This document shows positions 8,965-17,761 of a DNA stretch of 64,000 nt, piece after piece. The position numbers were made by a program, and so were the translations under genes. The notes below the pieces were generated by a model that worked only from the letters and a program-made list of their open reading frames with translations, was not told the DNA's origin and made no database searches. The DNA comes from Methylobacterium sp. J-067 (GTDB lineage: Bacteria; Pseudomonadota; Alphaproteobacteria; Rhizobiales; Beijerinckiaceae), in the NCBI RefSeq assembly GCF_022829465.1, contig NZ_JAKSXZ010000054.1, positions 40,242-104,241 on the forward strand, in the 5' to 3' direction. Numbering within the stretch: position 1 is the stretch's first letter; every line of letters begins with the position of its first letter.

Positions 8965-9004
8965 CAGTGTTCAAGACGACGGCGGCTGCCGAAATTGAAC
9001 ACTG
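8965..9004. promoter_or_regulatory. 10-bp inverted repeat, probable operator upstream of the primase-helicase
   Basis: CAGTGTTCAA at 8965-8974 is the exact reverse complement of TTGAACACTG at 8995-9004, with 20 bases between them. A GTTC half-site also lies at 8957-8960. The repeat is just upstream of the preferred TTG start (8863) and would fall at the alternative ATG (8974). The regulator that binds it is unknown. Confidence 0.5.
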
Positions 9005-9182
9005 TTCACTGAGCCGTTGTCGGCTCTAGTGACCCTTCCACCAGATAGATTACGCCCGATTCGGCCAGCCGCAAGTTCGCCGCCGTTGCTTGCGAGCAGC
9101 CATGGTGAATCGGCAGAATCGGATGCGACTACGGTAGATAAACGTCTGTTCGTTAACGTAAAAAGCTTTCGCCAGTTATTAT

Positions 9183-9490
9183 TTATGCGCGAGCGTCTGC
9201 GGCTGGATAATCACGAACCTGAGAAGCGCCGCCGATCCCTACGAGCTGATACCCGACTTCCTGGGGCTCCAGGCGCGCGCCGATGCGGTCGTGGTTGCCG
9301 CGGGTGAGGCAGCGCAGGCGGCGTTTAAGCGCGCGAAAATGGAGCGGGCACGGTCCTCCGTGCAGCGGTGGCAGAAGTCGCTAAGGTGCCAGACGACATC
9401 TTCGGGGCCGACGGCCCCGTTCCAGCGGGCGATCAACGCCTCGTCGTGACCCTCGATAGTCGCGAAGGGTCTGTTGCAGCCGAGGCGATA
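9183..9490 (-). pseudogene. Metallophosphoesterase remnant, frameshifted
   Basis: The minus-strand frame 9490 to about 9330 reads NRPFATIEGHDEALIARWNG, then VVWHLSDFCHRCTEDRARSI. After a frameshift near 9325 a second frame gives LTRGNHDRIGARLEPQ and a TAA at 9183-9185. GDF-like and GNHD boxes are the metal-binding motifs of calcineurin-like phosphoesterases, here with GDF changed to SDF. The N-terminal S-D-x-H box is missing, so the gene is broken at both ends. A separate N-terminal fragment of the same family is found at 28717-28768, with a similar upstream sequence. Confidence 0.65.
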
Positions 9491-11825
9491 CAGAAGGTCG
9501 CCTAGTGGCTCCAGTTGGTGGCCGAAACGAAGAGGGTAAGGATGACATCGAGGCCTCCAGGTGCGGAGGCTCGGCACGCGGCGGCACTTCGGGATTAGGC
9601 GGACGAGTGAAGGCCGACGTATTCCATGGTGTGGGATCTCCTGATCGGTGCGCTCGATCGCCCTGGGCGTAGGGCTGCGATGCAAGCGGGGTCTCTCCGC
9701 CTGCAACGCAGCCGTTCACAGGTGAATGCGGACGATAGCCACAGCCGCCCTCATCGGACCCGCCGTCGGGCCGCTTGAGGATGGGCTCGGCCGCCTGCCT
9801 CTTCCGACCTTGGCCCTTGGCTCCTGCCGCGCCGGCTGCCGCCTTCTTTGCCGCTCGTGCCTGGCGTCGCTTCTCCGCCCTGGCCGCCGAGATTGCCCGC
9901 TTGGCCCTCTCGGTCGCCGCGCTCGGCGGGATCTTGCGCGCTGGGACACAGACGACCAGCACGCCACGCAGCATCCCGTCCCCGAAAAGTTCGCCCACCT
10001 CGGGATGGTAGAGGGTCCGGAAATGACCGGGAAGGCCCTCGCCAGTGGTGAGGTCGAGGACAAGGAGGATGCCGACCGGGATGTTCGTGTTCTGGTAGAG
10101 GGCGGTCTGGTCGCCGTAGGACGCCAGCAGGTTCGCGAACGACGCGTCCGTCTCCTCGCGCTTCACCTCGGTGACGAACCTGATGCCGTCGACTTGATGG
10201 GCGACGTCGGCCCGTCCGCCGCCGACCCCGCGCACCTCGTCCACCGTCCCGAACCTGGAGCGGCGCAGGGACGCCATGTAGTCCTGCTGCAGGGCCTTCT
10301 CGTGCGGGTTGGGTTGCCCCTCCTCGACGAAGAGGTAGGCCACTGCCGGGTCCACGCCCGCCGTGAGGTCGAGGCGGTCTTCGAGAAACAGCAGGGTCTT
10401 GTAGACCAGCGACCGCACGATCGCCCGGACCTTCGGCTGCTCGTAGTAACGCAGCCCCTCAAAGGTGAGATGGACGGCCGTCACCGCCTCCATCAGGGGC
10501 GGCGACACCTGACGGAACTCGAAGGCGTTGACGTCGGCGAGGGTCTCGCGGACGATCCTTCCCTGGAGCTCGATGGGGAGCTCCCCCTGCTCAAGAATGG
10601 CGGCGACCGTTGAGCCTTCGGCCGCCGCCGGCTGAGGGTCCGGGGAGCCCTCCATGCCCAGGGCGACCTCGGCGCGGCCGATGAGCTCGGTCGTGGCGGC
10701 CCCATGCTCGGACAGGGGGTTGGCGCCCAGCCACTCGCGCAGCACGTAGAGTTGCTGCCTTTGCAGGCTGACGTATTCCTCGATGCGGGGCCGGACCACC
10801 CATTCCAGCCCGCCGTCCTCCCCCCGTCGGAAGATGGTCCGACTGGCCGAGTAGACCGCGAGGAGCTCGCCCTCGATGATGCGCGCGGCGTCCCACCACG
10901 CAGGCTTGCCGAGATTGGGGGCGAGGCTGCCCAGTCGGACCGCGAGCGCCCCCCATGCGGCGACCTCAGCGGTCTTGGCGCCGTTCAGGAAGTCGTCTTC
11001 CTGCCCGGAATAGGCCGAGTAGGCGAAAGCTTCCCTGCTGAGGTCCTGCAAACGCTCGGCCCAACCGTCGGACCGCTTCTCGTAGAAGTCGTCGAGGAGC
11101 CCGATGGCCAGCGAGAGCACCCGCGCGTCGGCGCGTGCCTCTCGTCGTGCCGAGGCGGCCTCGAACCTGGAACGTGCCTGGCGCAACCGGGCCAGCACCT
11201 GGGCGCCTTCCACGGCCCGCAGCGCCGAGCCTACCTGATCCATGCCGAGCTCGAACGAGGCCTCGTCCGCGGCGTCGGCCACGTCGAGCAGGTCTTCAAG
11301 GAAGCCGACGATTCCGGGGTTCGGGCTCTCGGCGTGGAGGAAGCCCCCGACCCGCGCGGCATGCGCTAGGAAGTCGGGTTCGTCATCGAGGTCGCTCGCG
11401 GCCACGAAGCCTGCCAGCTGGAGGGCGCGACGGCTGTCCTGACGCTTCATGAGCAAGGCGCCGCGCAAGGCCGCCGTCCGTACGCTGGAGGCGGCGCCGC
11501 GGTCGCCGGCCAGGGCCAGCCAGCGCCGGAAGAAACGCAGCTCGGTCGGCTCGGGCAACGGGCTCCGGCCGGCGGCCCAATCGACGATGGCATTGATGGC
11601 GAAATCGTCGTCGAGGTGCTCGATTACCTTGCCGGCGAAGGCCATGGCGGCATCGTCCGCATCGCCGCTCCCGTCAAGGACGAGGGAAACGAACTCCGGG
11701 GCGTAGTGCGAGCGCGCGACGGCCGTCGCCTCGCCCAGGATCGGGTTGAGGCCGCCGAAATCCGCGACCGACGGCTTTCGCCCGGCCGTCAGCACCGCTT
11801 CCATCTTGGCGTCGAGGGTGTCCAC
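9381..11825 (-). CDS. Nuclease component of ABC-type three-gene system
   Basis: This is the third gene of the operon. I prefer GTG 11823-11825, 4 bases after the ATPase stop; ATG 11803 is an alternative. Residues 1 to about 480 are helical, repeat-like and without a known motif, perhaps a sensor or scaffold. Near residues 535-600 there is a PD-(D/E)XK fold nuclease: RADVAHQVDGIRFVTEVKRE gives the D and E-x-K, and YGDQTALY gives the Q-x-x-x-Y motif of RecB/Cas4-like nucleases. It probably cuts DNA when the ATPase is triggered. A Lys/Arg/Ala-rich tail follows (about 650-690). The last ~120 codons have poor protein character and run into the phosphoesterase remnant, so the native stop may have been lost. 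The alternative frame stops near 9716. Confidence 0.65.
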   Translation of the reverse strand: MDTLDAKMEAVLTAGRKPSVADFGGLNPILGEATAVARSHYAPEFVSLVLDGSGDADDAAMAFAGKVIEHLDDDFAINAIVDWAAGRSPLPEPTELRFFRRWLALAGDRGAASSVRTAALRGALLMKRQDSRRALQLAGFVAASDLDDEPDFLAHAARVGGFLHAESPNPGIVGFLEDLLDVADAADEASFELGMDQVGSALRAVEGAQVLARLRQARSRFEAASARREARADARVLSLAIGLLDDFYEKRSDGWAERLQDLSREAFAYSAYSGQEDDFLNGAKTAEVAAWGALAVRLGSLAPNLGKPAWWDAARIIEGELLAVYSASRTIFRRGEDGGLEWVVRPRIEEYVSLQRQQLYVLREWLGANPLSEHGAATTELIGRAEVALGMEGSPDPQPAAAEGSTVAAILEQGELPIELQGRIVRETLADVNAFEFRQVSPPLMEAVTAVHLTFEGLRYYEQPKVRAIVRSLVYKTLLFLEDRLDLTAGVDPAVAYLFVEEGQPNPHEKALQQDYMASLRRSRFGTVDEVRGVGGGRADVAHQVDGIRFVTEVKREETDASFANLLASYGDQTALYQNTNIPVGILLVLDLTTGEGLPGHFRTLYHPEVGELFGDGMLRGVLVVCVPARKIPPSAATERAKRAISAARAEKRRQARAAKKAAAGAAGAKGQGRKRQAAEPILKRPDGGSDEGGCGYRPHSPVNGCVAGGETPLASQPYAQGDRAHRSGDPTPWNTSAFTRPPNPEVPPRAEPPHLEASMSSLPSSFRPPTGATRRPSVSPRLQQTLRDYRGSRRGVDRPLERGRRPRRCRLAP

Positions 11826-11829
11826 TGCC

Positions 11830-13776
11830 TCACCAGAGGTAATCGTCCCCGGAAGCGTAGCGCACCTTGTCGTCTGACACATGCCCGCGGATGGTATCGT
11901 TGTTGACGGCAGCCACGAACACCTGGATGTGGCCGATCTCCTCGACGAGTTCCGCGAGGCCGGCGACGAGGCTGGCGTAATCCTGGCCCACCATCTCGTT
12001 CGCGCCAGGCGAATCGATCAGGAGGAGTCCGGGGTGGCGCCCCAGCCCGCGGCGCTCGGCGACCGTGATGATGGCGATGGTCGTGGCAATCTTGAGCCGC
12101 GCCCGTTCGCCGTCCGTCTGCGTCCCGAAGAACGCGGTGCCACCGCCCTTCTTCAGGGCCATGGCGCAGTTGCCGCGCAACTCGACCCCTTCGAGGCTCT
12201 CGACGCCGAACCGGACTGCATAGTCCCTGGTCAGTTCGGACACCTCCGCGAGGAGATCCTCCTGCAGCGGCTTGAAGGCCTGCTTCGTCACCTTCTCGGC
12301 GATCTCCAGGATGGCCGTGCCGTCCAGCGGCTCCGGGGCTGGCTCCTCCTCGTCCTCCAGTTCCTCCTTCCGGGCCTCCTTGAGCATGATCTCCATCTCA
12401 AGGGCATGCGCTCCCGAAGGCTGGGCGAGCGCGGCTTCGAGACGGCGGCACTCAGCCTCGAAACGTTCCCTGTCGCCCTTGGCCTGAGAGACGGCTCCCT
12501 GGGCCGCCTCGCGGCGAAGCTTCTGGGACTTCACTTCCGCCTCCGAGGCCGCGACGGCGTCCTTCAACCCTACCTCCTGGGCTGCCGGGTTGCCCTCGGG
12601 CACCTCGTCGGTCCCGCACACGACGCAGACGTGTCGCTCGCGGGTCTCCTGCCTGCGTTCCTCGTCGAAGACCTCGTCGCATCGCGGGTAGCCGAGAGGA
12701 TCGAGGGATCGGAAGACCCGGCGCGCGGCCCGGCCGTCCTTGAAGTCCTGCAGGTCGCGCCGGGCCTCCGCATACGCCTCCTTCGCCGCATCCAGATCCT
12801 CGTCCACGGCCGCGAGCGTCCGCTCCCCGGCGCGCAGCCGCGCCTCGGCGGCCGCGACCTCCCTGTTCGCCCGCCTGAGTGCCTGTCGCTGATCGTCCTC
12901 GCGCGGCAGCTTGGCCAACCTGGCATGCAGCGAGGCGAGGTCGGCATCCAATTCGGCGAGCCGTGCCTTGCGGCGCCCGCGCGTCCGCTCGATCTCCGCC
13001 GTGACCTGCCGCGTCTCGGTCGCGATCCGGTTCTTAGCGGACAGCACGTCGTTTGTGGCGTCCGCCCAGGGCACTCCGAGGTACATCTGCATCATGCGGA
13101 TGCGCAGGTGCTGGGCCGAACCGAACAGGTGCTTCGGGCTGGGCTCGATCACCATGGCGCCGGACAGCCATGGCCAGTGGTGTGTCTGGTCGATGCCCTG
13201 GCCCTTCTGGTCGACGTGGACGACCAGCGTCTGCAGTCCGAGCTGCCCCATGAAGAAGTCCGACATCACGGCCTCGAACCCTTCATGGGACCCGAACGGC
13301 GCCTGCTCGAACCGCTTCTCGCCCTCGACCCTCCACAGCGTGCCTGCGGGCGTCACCGCGTCCGAGATGTCGACCTCGTATGCTTGGTCGTCGAGGGTGA
13401 ACGCCATCTTCACGGCGTCGAACCACTCGGCCATCTCGCCCGGGATGTTCTCGGCGCGGCGGCCCGTGAGGCACCATCTCATCATGCCCAGGAGCGTCGA
13501 CTTGCCCCGGAAGTTCCTGTCGCTGAGCATTGCCATCAGGCCAGGCCCGAGGTCTTCCCAGGCGAACGAGATCGTGCCCGACGCCTTCTCGCCCTTCTTC
13601 TCCCCGGTGAAGGCGAGTGACCGGATGCAGAGGTGCTTGGGGACTGCGATGGACGGCTTGTAGGCGACGCCGTGACGGGTCAGGACGCCGCGGACCTCGT
13701 CCACGGTCCGGCCTGACTTATCCGCGATCTCGGCGAGTAGGGACGCCGCGTCGAACGGCTTCGGATCGTCGGCCAT
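11830..13776 (-). CDS. Rad50/SMC-like ABC ATPase with CxxC hook
   Basis: This 648-residue protein is of the kind found in ABC-three-component and Lamassu-type systems (LmuB-like). A variant Walker A lies at 85-93 (DRNFRGKST, with D where the first G is usual). Charged coiled coils at about 250-350 and 400-475 flank a hook with C384-V-V-C387. The ABC signature is TDGERARLKIA (about 554-564), and Walker B is LLLIDSPG (584-591), with S in place of the usual catalytic Glu. Such proteins bind DNA as dimers and gate an effector. The ATG overlaps the previous stop by one base (TGATG), which implies translational coupling. An acidic linker (EELEDEEEPAPEP) lies between coil and head. Confidence 0.75.
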   Translation of the reverse strand: MADDPKPFDAASLLAEIADKSGRTVDEVRGVLTRHGVAYKPSIAVPKHLCIRSLAFTGEKKGEKASGTISFAWEDLGPGLMAMLSDRNFRGKSTLLGMMRWCLTGRRAENIPGEMAEWFDAVKMAFTLDDQAYEVDISDAVTPAGTLWRVEGEKRFEQAPFGSHEGFEAVMSDFFMGQLGLQTLVVHVDQKGQGIDQTHHWPWLSGAMVIEPSPKHLFGSAQHLRIRMMQMYLGVPWADATNDVLSAKNRIATETRQVTAEIERTRGRRKARLAELDADLASLHARLAKLPREDDQRQALRRANREVAAAEARLRAGERTLAAVDEDLDAAKEAYAEARRDLQDFKDGRAARRVFRSLDPLGYPRCDEVFDEERRQETRERHVCVVCGTDEVPEGNPAAQEVGLKDAVAASEAEVKSQKLRREAAQGAVSQAKGDRERFEAECRRLEAALAQPSGAHALEMEIMLKEARKEELEDEEEPAPEPLDGTAILEIAEKVTKQAFKPLQEDLLAEVSELTRDYAVRFGVESLEGVELRGNCAMALKKGGGTAFFGTQTDGERARLKIATTIAIITVAERRGLGRHPGLLLIDSPGANEMVGQDYASLVAGLAELVEEIGHIQVFVAAVNNDTIRGHVSDDKVRYASGDDYLW

Positions 13777-14450
13777 CAGGCGGCCTTCTGCAGGGTTTCG
13801 AGCCTTTTGCGGACGCGTTCGGCGGTGGTCGGGATCAGGTCGCCGGTCGCGGCATCGTGGTACTCCTTCTGCCGATGCTGGCGTTCCTTCAGGGCGTAGC
13901 CGCCTCGGCCGGCGGCAACGCGCAGCACCAAGTCCACCCGACGGTCGTACCAGCCCAATTCGGGCAGGTCGGCGACCACCTGGGGTATCAGTTCACTGGC
14001 CTTGGCGCCGACCAGGAAGTCATGCTCGTCGGTGCCGCGCTCCATCTGGCGCGACCGCGGCAGGACCAGCCCTCGGCTCTTGAGGATGCCCAACACCGTG
14101 TCGAGCGGCTCGTAGGCACCGAAGTAGCGCCGCAGCATCGGCACCCGCCGCAGGTCCGGCTCCTCGTCGGCGAAGATCCGATGCGCCGTGTCGAGGTGCT
14201 GCCGGTCGCCGGTGAGCTCGTAGAGCGAGAGAAGCTCGTCGGCTAGGTAGTCGGGGTAGCGCACCCAAAAATCGAGTGCCTGCACCTTGGTCTCGCCCCG
14301 AAACACGCGGTCGAACCCTTTGACGGGCTCCCCCGTGTACGGTCGGCTGCCCTTCACAAGGATGAAGAGGATACGCAGGGCGTTGCGATGGTAGTCGACC
14401 GGGGGCATGGCCGGATTGCCGCTTGGGATCAGAGGGCCGTCATGTGCCAT
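13776..14450 (-). CDS. Middle/small component of ABC-type three-gene system
   Basis: This 224-residue soluble protein is the first gene of the operon. The segment about 52-70 (KVQALDFWVRYPDYLADELL) resembles the helix that recurs in ABC-3C middle components and LmuC-like proteins. The C-terminal part (about 150-220) could be a winged-helix domain (YDRRVDLVLRVAAGRGGYAL followed by a basic helix). In the known systems this subunit bridges ATPase and effector. The start ATG 14448-14450 has no clear ribosome-binding site; ATG 14406-14408 (MPPVDYHRN) is an equally good choice. The gene is coupled to the ATPase by TGATG. I infer the role from context and residual similarity. Confidence 0.65.
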   Translation of the reverse strand: MAHDGPLIPSGNPAMPPVDYHRNALRILFILVKGSRPYTGEPVKGFDRVFRGETKVQALDFWVRYPDYLADELLSLYELTGDRQHLDTAHRIFADEEPDLRRVPMLRRYFGAYEPLDTVLGILKSRGLVLPRSRQMERGTDEHDFLVGAKASELIPQVVADLPELGWYDRRVDLVLRVAAGRGGYALKERQHRQKEYHDAATGDLIPTTAERVRKRLETLQKAA

Positions 14451-14731
14451 GCGGGATGAATTGCCGCCAAGCTCAGGTCTGAGGGACCGCTTCGCACAAA
14501 AGGTTCTCGCCTTCTTCCCGCCGACGGGGTGCCCTTGGCCGCGGTCTCGGGCGTGGGGAGGAAGGTGTCCGGGTTCGTCTCACCAGCTTCCGTTGTGCCC
14601 AGGTTGCCCCGAGCAACCTCCAACGATCGCGTTCAACCTTTGTTCCGTGGCGTTGGTGGCCGTTCGACCGAGCTCGGTCTCGCGAACCCTCGATGCTTGT
14701 CGCGCCCCGAGGCCGGCCTCACCTACAGGGC

Positions 14732-16007
14732 ATGAACAGCGAGTTCGAAGTCATCATCGTAGGTGGAGGCGCCGCCGGCGTCGGAGCTGCGCGGCGGCTC
14801 GCGGCGCACGGGAGGGCGACGTTGCTCCTTGAGACGTCCTCGCGCCTTGGGGGCCGGGCCTACACACAGGACCTTGGTGGCTATCCGCTCGACCTCGGCT
14901 GCGAGTGGCTCCATTCGGGCGACCGCAACGCCTGGGTCGGCATCGCCGAGGCTTCCGGCTTCCCGGTCGACAGGGGTGACCCGCCATGGGCGAAGGCGCA
15001 TCCCTCCCTAGCTGACGACAAGGACGACCAGGAGGCGGCGTGGAAGGCCTATGGCGACTGGGAGGAACGGCTTCGCGCCGTCGCCCCCCGGCACCGACCG
15101 GGCGAGCGATGCCCTGGAGCCAGAAGGCCCCTGGAACGGCTATGTCCGTGCCATCGCAGGGTTCAGGAGCGGGGTCGCGCCGGAATGCATCTCGGCGACC
15201 GACTACCTGACGTACGATGACGCCTCGACAGGCAGGAACTGGAACCTGCCGTTCGGCTACGGCACCCTGGTCGCCGCCAGCCTGCCAGCCTCTGCCACCG
15301 TCCGGTTGGCCACGCCCGCCGAACGGATCGATCTAACCATGGACGGCGTCGAGGTAACCACCCGCGCGGGTGCCATCCGCGCCAAGGCCGCTGTCCTCAC
15401 GGTCTCGACCGCGGTCCTGGCTGGCGACGCGATCCGCCTTCCCCCCGGCATCGACCCCTGGCGGGAAGCGGCGGCCGCCCTTCCCCTCGGGCGCAACGAG
15501 AAGATCTTTCTGGAGATCGGAAGCGACAGCGTGTTCGGGCCGGACTCGCACGCCTACGGCGACCTGAGGGACCCGAGGTCGGCGGCCTATTCCATCCGGC
15601 CGAACGGGTGGCCGGTGATCGAGGCCTTCCTCGGTGGCGAGGGGGCGCGCATCCTGGACGAAGAGGGCCCGGCCGCCGGCTTCGCCTTCGTGACGGGACA
15701 GTTGGTCGCCTTATTCGGCAGTGAGGTGGCGGGGGCGGTCCGTCCGCTCGCGGCGACCTCTTGGAGCCGGATGGCGTCCATAGGCGGCGCGTATAGCTGC
15801 GCGCTTCCGGGTCGCTCGCAGGCGCGTTCGCGCTTGGCGCAGCCTTGCGAGAACCGGCTGTTCTTCGCTGGCGAGGCGACGCATCCCTTCGACTTCACGA
15901 CCGCCCACGGTGCCCACGACAGCGGGCAACGCGCCGCCGGTGAGGCCTTGGCTGTCCTCCGGAACAGCCATGTCCTCGATAGGCGGGACCCTCCGTTTGC
16001 GGCTTGA
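14732..16007 (+). pseudogene. Flavin amine oxidase, copy 1, frameshifted at a C6 tract
   Basis: ATG 14732 opens an FAD-dependent amine oxidase (polyamine or monoamine oxidase-like). The N-terminal dinucleotide-binding motif is VIIVGGGAAGVGAARRL, followed by GGRAYTQ. The C-terminal FAD motif is FFAGEATHPFDFTTAHGAHD. The frame breaks at 15084-15089, where six C replace the expected five: removing one C restores continuity (AVAPGTDRASDALE) with the frame that ends at 16007. The intact paralogue at 35283-36572 aligns throughout. Either the copy is dead, or the tract is a switch or a sequencing error. The gene stands alone on the plus strand, divergent from the nuclease operon. Confidence 0.8.
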
Positions 16008-16229
16008 CCGGCCAGATGGTGACCTCGTTCCCGGGACGGCGAAGTCGCATCCCAGGAGCGGCGGTTTTCCCGTCCAGGAATCATGGTTGCGGGCTGGAGA
16101 CCCTCGACGGCGATGCCGCGGCCGTCTCCCCTCGGACGGGCACCTCACCGTGCCGTGCCGCACATGGCCTTGGAACGGCGTAAGCCCCGAGCTGTTGAGT
16201 TGCCATTCCCATGCGATATGAGATTTCGA

Positions 16230-16616
16230 ATGCGTAAGATCGCACTCGCTTCCACTGCGCTGCTCGGCCTCGGACTCCTGGCATCGGCGCCCGCAGAGGC
16301 ACGTGGCTGGGGCTACGGCGGTGGCTACGGTTACGGCCATGGCGGATACGGCTATGGCGGCGGATATCGCGGCGTCGGCTTCCGCGGCGGCTACGGACGC
16401 GGCTACGGCTATCGCCGCGGCATCGGCCCAGGGGCAGCCATCGGCCTCGGGATCGCCGGCCTCGCCGCAGGGGCCATCGTCGCGAACTCGTACGGCAGCT
16501 ACGGTTACGGCTATGGCCGCCCGGTCGGGTACTACGGCGGCTACGGCTATGCCCCGGCCTATGGATACGCCCCGGCTTATGGCTACGGGTACCCGGCTTA
16601 TGGCTACGGATACTGA
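16230..16616 (+). CDS. Secreted Gly/Tyr-rich repeat protein
   Basis: This protein of about 128 residues starts MRKIALASTALLGLGLLASA, a clear Sec signal peptide cut after APAEA. The mature part is a low-complexity array of GYG, GGYGYG and AYGYAP repeats with a short Gly/Ala hydrophobic stretch in the middle (AAIGLGIAGLAAGAIVA) that may insert in a membrane. ATG 16230 is chosen for the signal peptide; ATG 16218 is also possible. Similar proteins in Rhizobiales are exported or outer-membrane-associated, with unknown function. A strong terminator follows at 16668-16696. Confidence 0.7.
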   Translation: MRKIALASTALLGLGLLASAPAEARGWGYGGGYGYGHGGYGYGGGYRGVGFRGGYGRGYGYRRGIGPGAAIGLGIAGLAAGAIVANSYGSYGYGYGRPVGYYGGYGYAPAYGYAPAYGYGYPAYGYGY

Positions 16617-16667
16617 GTCGTCTGCCCGAACGGCGGGCCGCAGGTTCCGCTGTAGCGATTAACGAAG

Positions 16668-16696
16668 GAGGCGCCCGACGGACTGTCGGGCGCCTC
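16668..16696 (+). terminator. Strong hairpin terminator
   Basis: GAGGCGCCCGAC (16668-16679) pairs perfectly with GTCGGGCGCCTC (16685-16696) around a 5-base loop, followed by TTC. It ends the Gly/Tyr-rich protein gene. The 12-bp GC-rich stem is strong, although the T-run is short. Confidence 0.7.
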
Positions 16697-16760
16697 TTCG
16701 CGTAGGGGAGTATCCCACAAGCGTGACCAGAGCCCGATGTGTCCGCCGGGTGCGTCGCCT

Positions 16761-17072
16761 TCAGGTCGACGCGACCATTTCCCCCGGTGTCGGTTCGGCC
16801 CCGGCGGCGCCGGGTTCAGGCCCGGACGAGGATGCCGGCACGGTGGCGCCGGAGGCCGCGACGAGTGAGCGGATCATGCCGAGCAGCGCGAGTCGTTCCG
16901 GACAGTCTGCCCCGATTGAGAGGAAAGTCGAGAGTTCGACGCGGGACGGCCTTCCGCCCGAGGGACCGTTCGGCTCATGGAGAACGAACACGTCCTCCGG
17001 GTCCTCGCCGACGCATAGGAACCAGTGGTCGCCGTTCGACGCGGCGTAGATCAATTTGCGTGCGATGCTCAT
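16761..17072 (-). CDS. Hypothetical protein
   Basis: This 103-residue protein starts at ATG 17070-17072 (MSIARKLIYAASNGDHWFLC). An AGGAGG about 11 bases upstream supports this start over the longer frame to 17171. The N-terminal half is compact and looks folded (GDHWFLCVGEDPEDVFVLHE); the last 30 residues are Pro/Ala/Gly-rich and probably disordered. No signal peptide or membrane segment is present. It stands alone between two other minus-strand small genes. I do not recognise it beyond a resemblance to short conserved proteins of methylobacteria. Confidence 0.6.
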   Translation of the reverse strand: MSIARKLIYAASNGDHWFLCVGEDPEDVFVLHEPNGPSGGRPSRVELSTFLSIGADCPERLALLGMIRSLVAASGATVPASSSGPEPGAAGAEPTPGEMVAST

Positions 17073-17201
17073 GACGTCGACAGCCTCCTCTTGCGAGGTC
17101 AAATAGGGCCGATGGCGACAGCGCCCCTCGTCACGGTAGCCGGTCCCTCGGGCACTATCGGTCGGTCGCATGGTCGGCTGCCGGCCTGCCCGTCGCGTGG
17201 G

Positions 17202-17477
17202 TCAGCGGTCGGCCCCGCCGTCCGATCCGGCACGGGTTCGCTCGTATGCCACGATGGCCTTCGAGCATCCCTCCGACAGGTTCGGGCGATTGCGCTCGAA
17301 GCAGGCTTTCACTTCGGCTCCGTCCGGCCTCATCCCGGCGCAGAAGCGAAGGTAGTCGCCCCCGCAATTAGCTCTCATGGCCTCCATCCCCGGTCCCTTT
17401 TGCGCGGAGCATGGGCGACTTGCGGCCAGGGGTATCGCGAGCGCGAGTATCGCCAGGGTGAGGATACGAAGGCTCAT
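17202..17477 (-). CDS. Small periplasmic Cys-rich protein
   Basis: This 91-residue protein has a signal peptide (MSLRILTLAILALAIPLAAS, cut near CSAQ). The mature domain has four regularly spaced cysteines (ANCGGDYLRFCAG, KACFERN, SEGCSKAI), which is the pattern of the Cys-rich repeat seen in short exported proteins of Rhizobiales. Two disulphides in the periplasm are likely. Its function is unknown. The start is fixed by the signal peptide. Confidence 0.65.
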   Translation of the reverse strand: MSLRILTLAILALAIPLAASRPCSAQKGPGMEAMRANCGGDYLRFCAGMRPDGAEVKACFERNRPNLSEGCSKAIVAYERTRAGSDGGADR

Positions 17478-17761
17478 CGGCGGTCTCTTCCTACGGTTCG
17501 TCGGATCGGCGTCCCGGCTAACTCGGCTCGGGAACGGGCGGATTAGCGAATTGCTGACGGACCCGGGCTAGCTCCGCCATCGGCGATGCCGACGCCCTGA
17601 CCGAGAAACCCTCGACAGATACGATGTGCATGGTCGCGATGCGCATCGGTCGCGCGGCTCGGGTCCGCCTAGGTGTTATCGGTCATCGAGCCCCACCGAC
17701 ATTCCCAGTGTGACGCTCCCGGGGATGGAAAGCCTCGATGGACACCGCAGCGGCGTCCGCG

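Noticed and set aside
8957..8972. Possible alphaproteobacterial LexA box (GTTC...GTTC)
   Set aside because: The half-sites are 8 bases apart, not the 7 of GTTC-N7-GTTC. I keep it only as part of an inverted repeat.
9381..9715. C-terminal ~110 codons of the nuclease frame as genuine protein
   Set aside because: The sequence is Pro/Arg/Ser-rich and antisense-like, and it overlaps the phosphoesterase remnant. The native protein probably ended near 9720-9790.
11881..13620. Plus-strand open frame opposite the Rad50-like ATPase (579 codons)
   Set aside because: Shadow frame. The opposite strand carries the P-loop, hook and signature motifs and is coupled to its neighbours.
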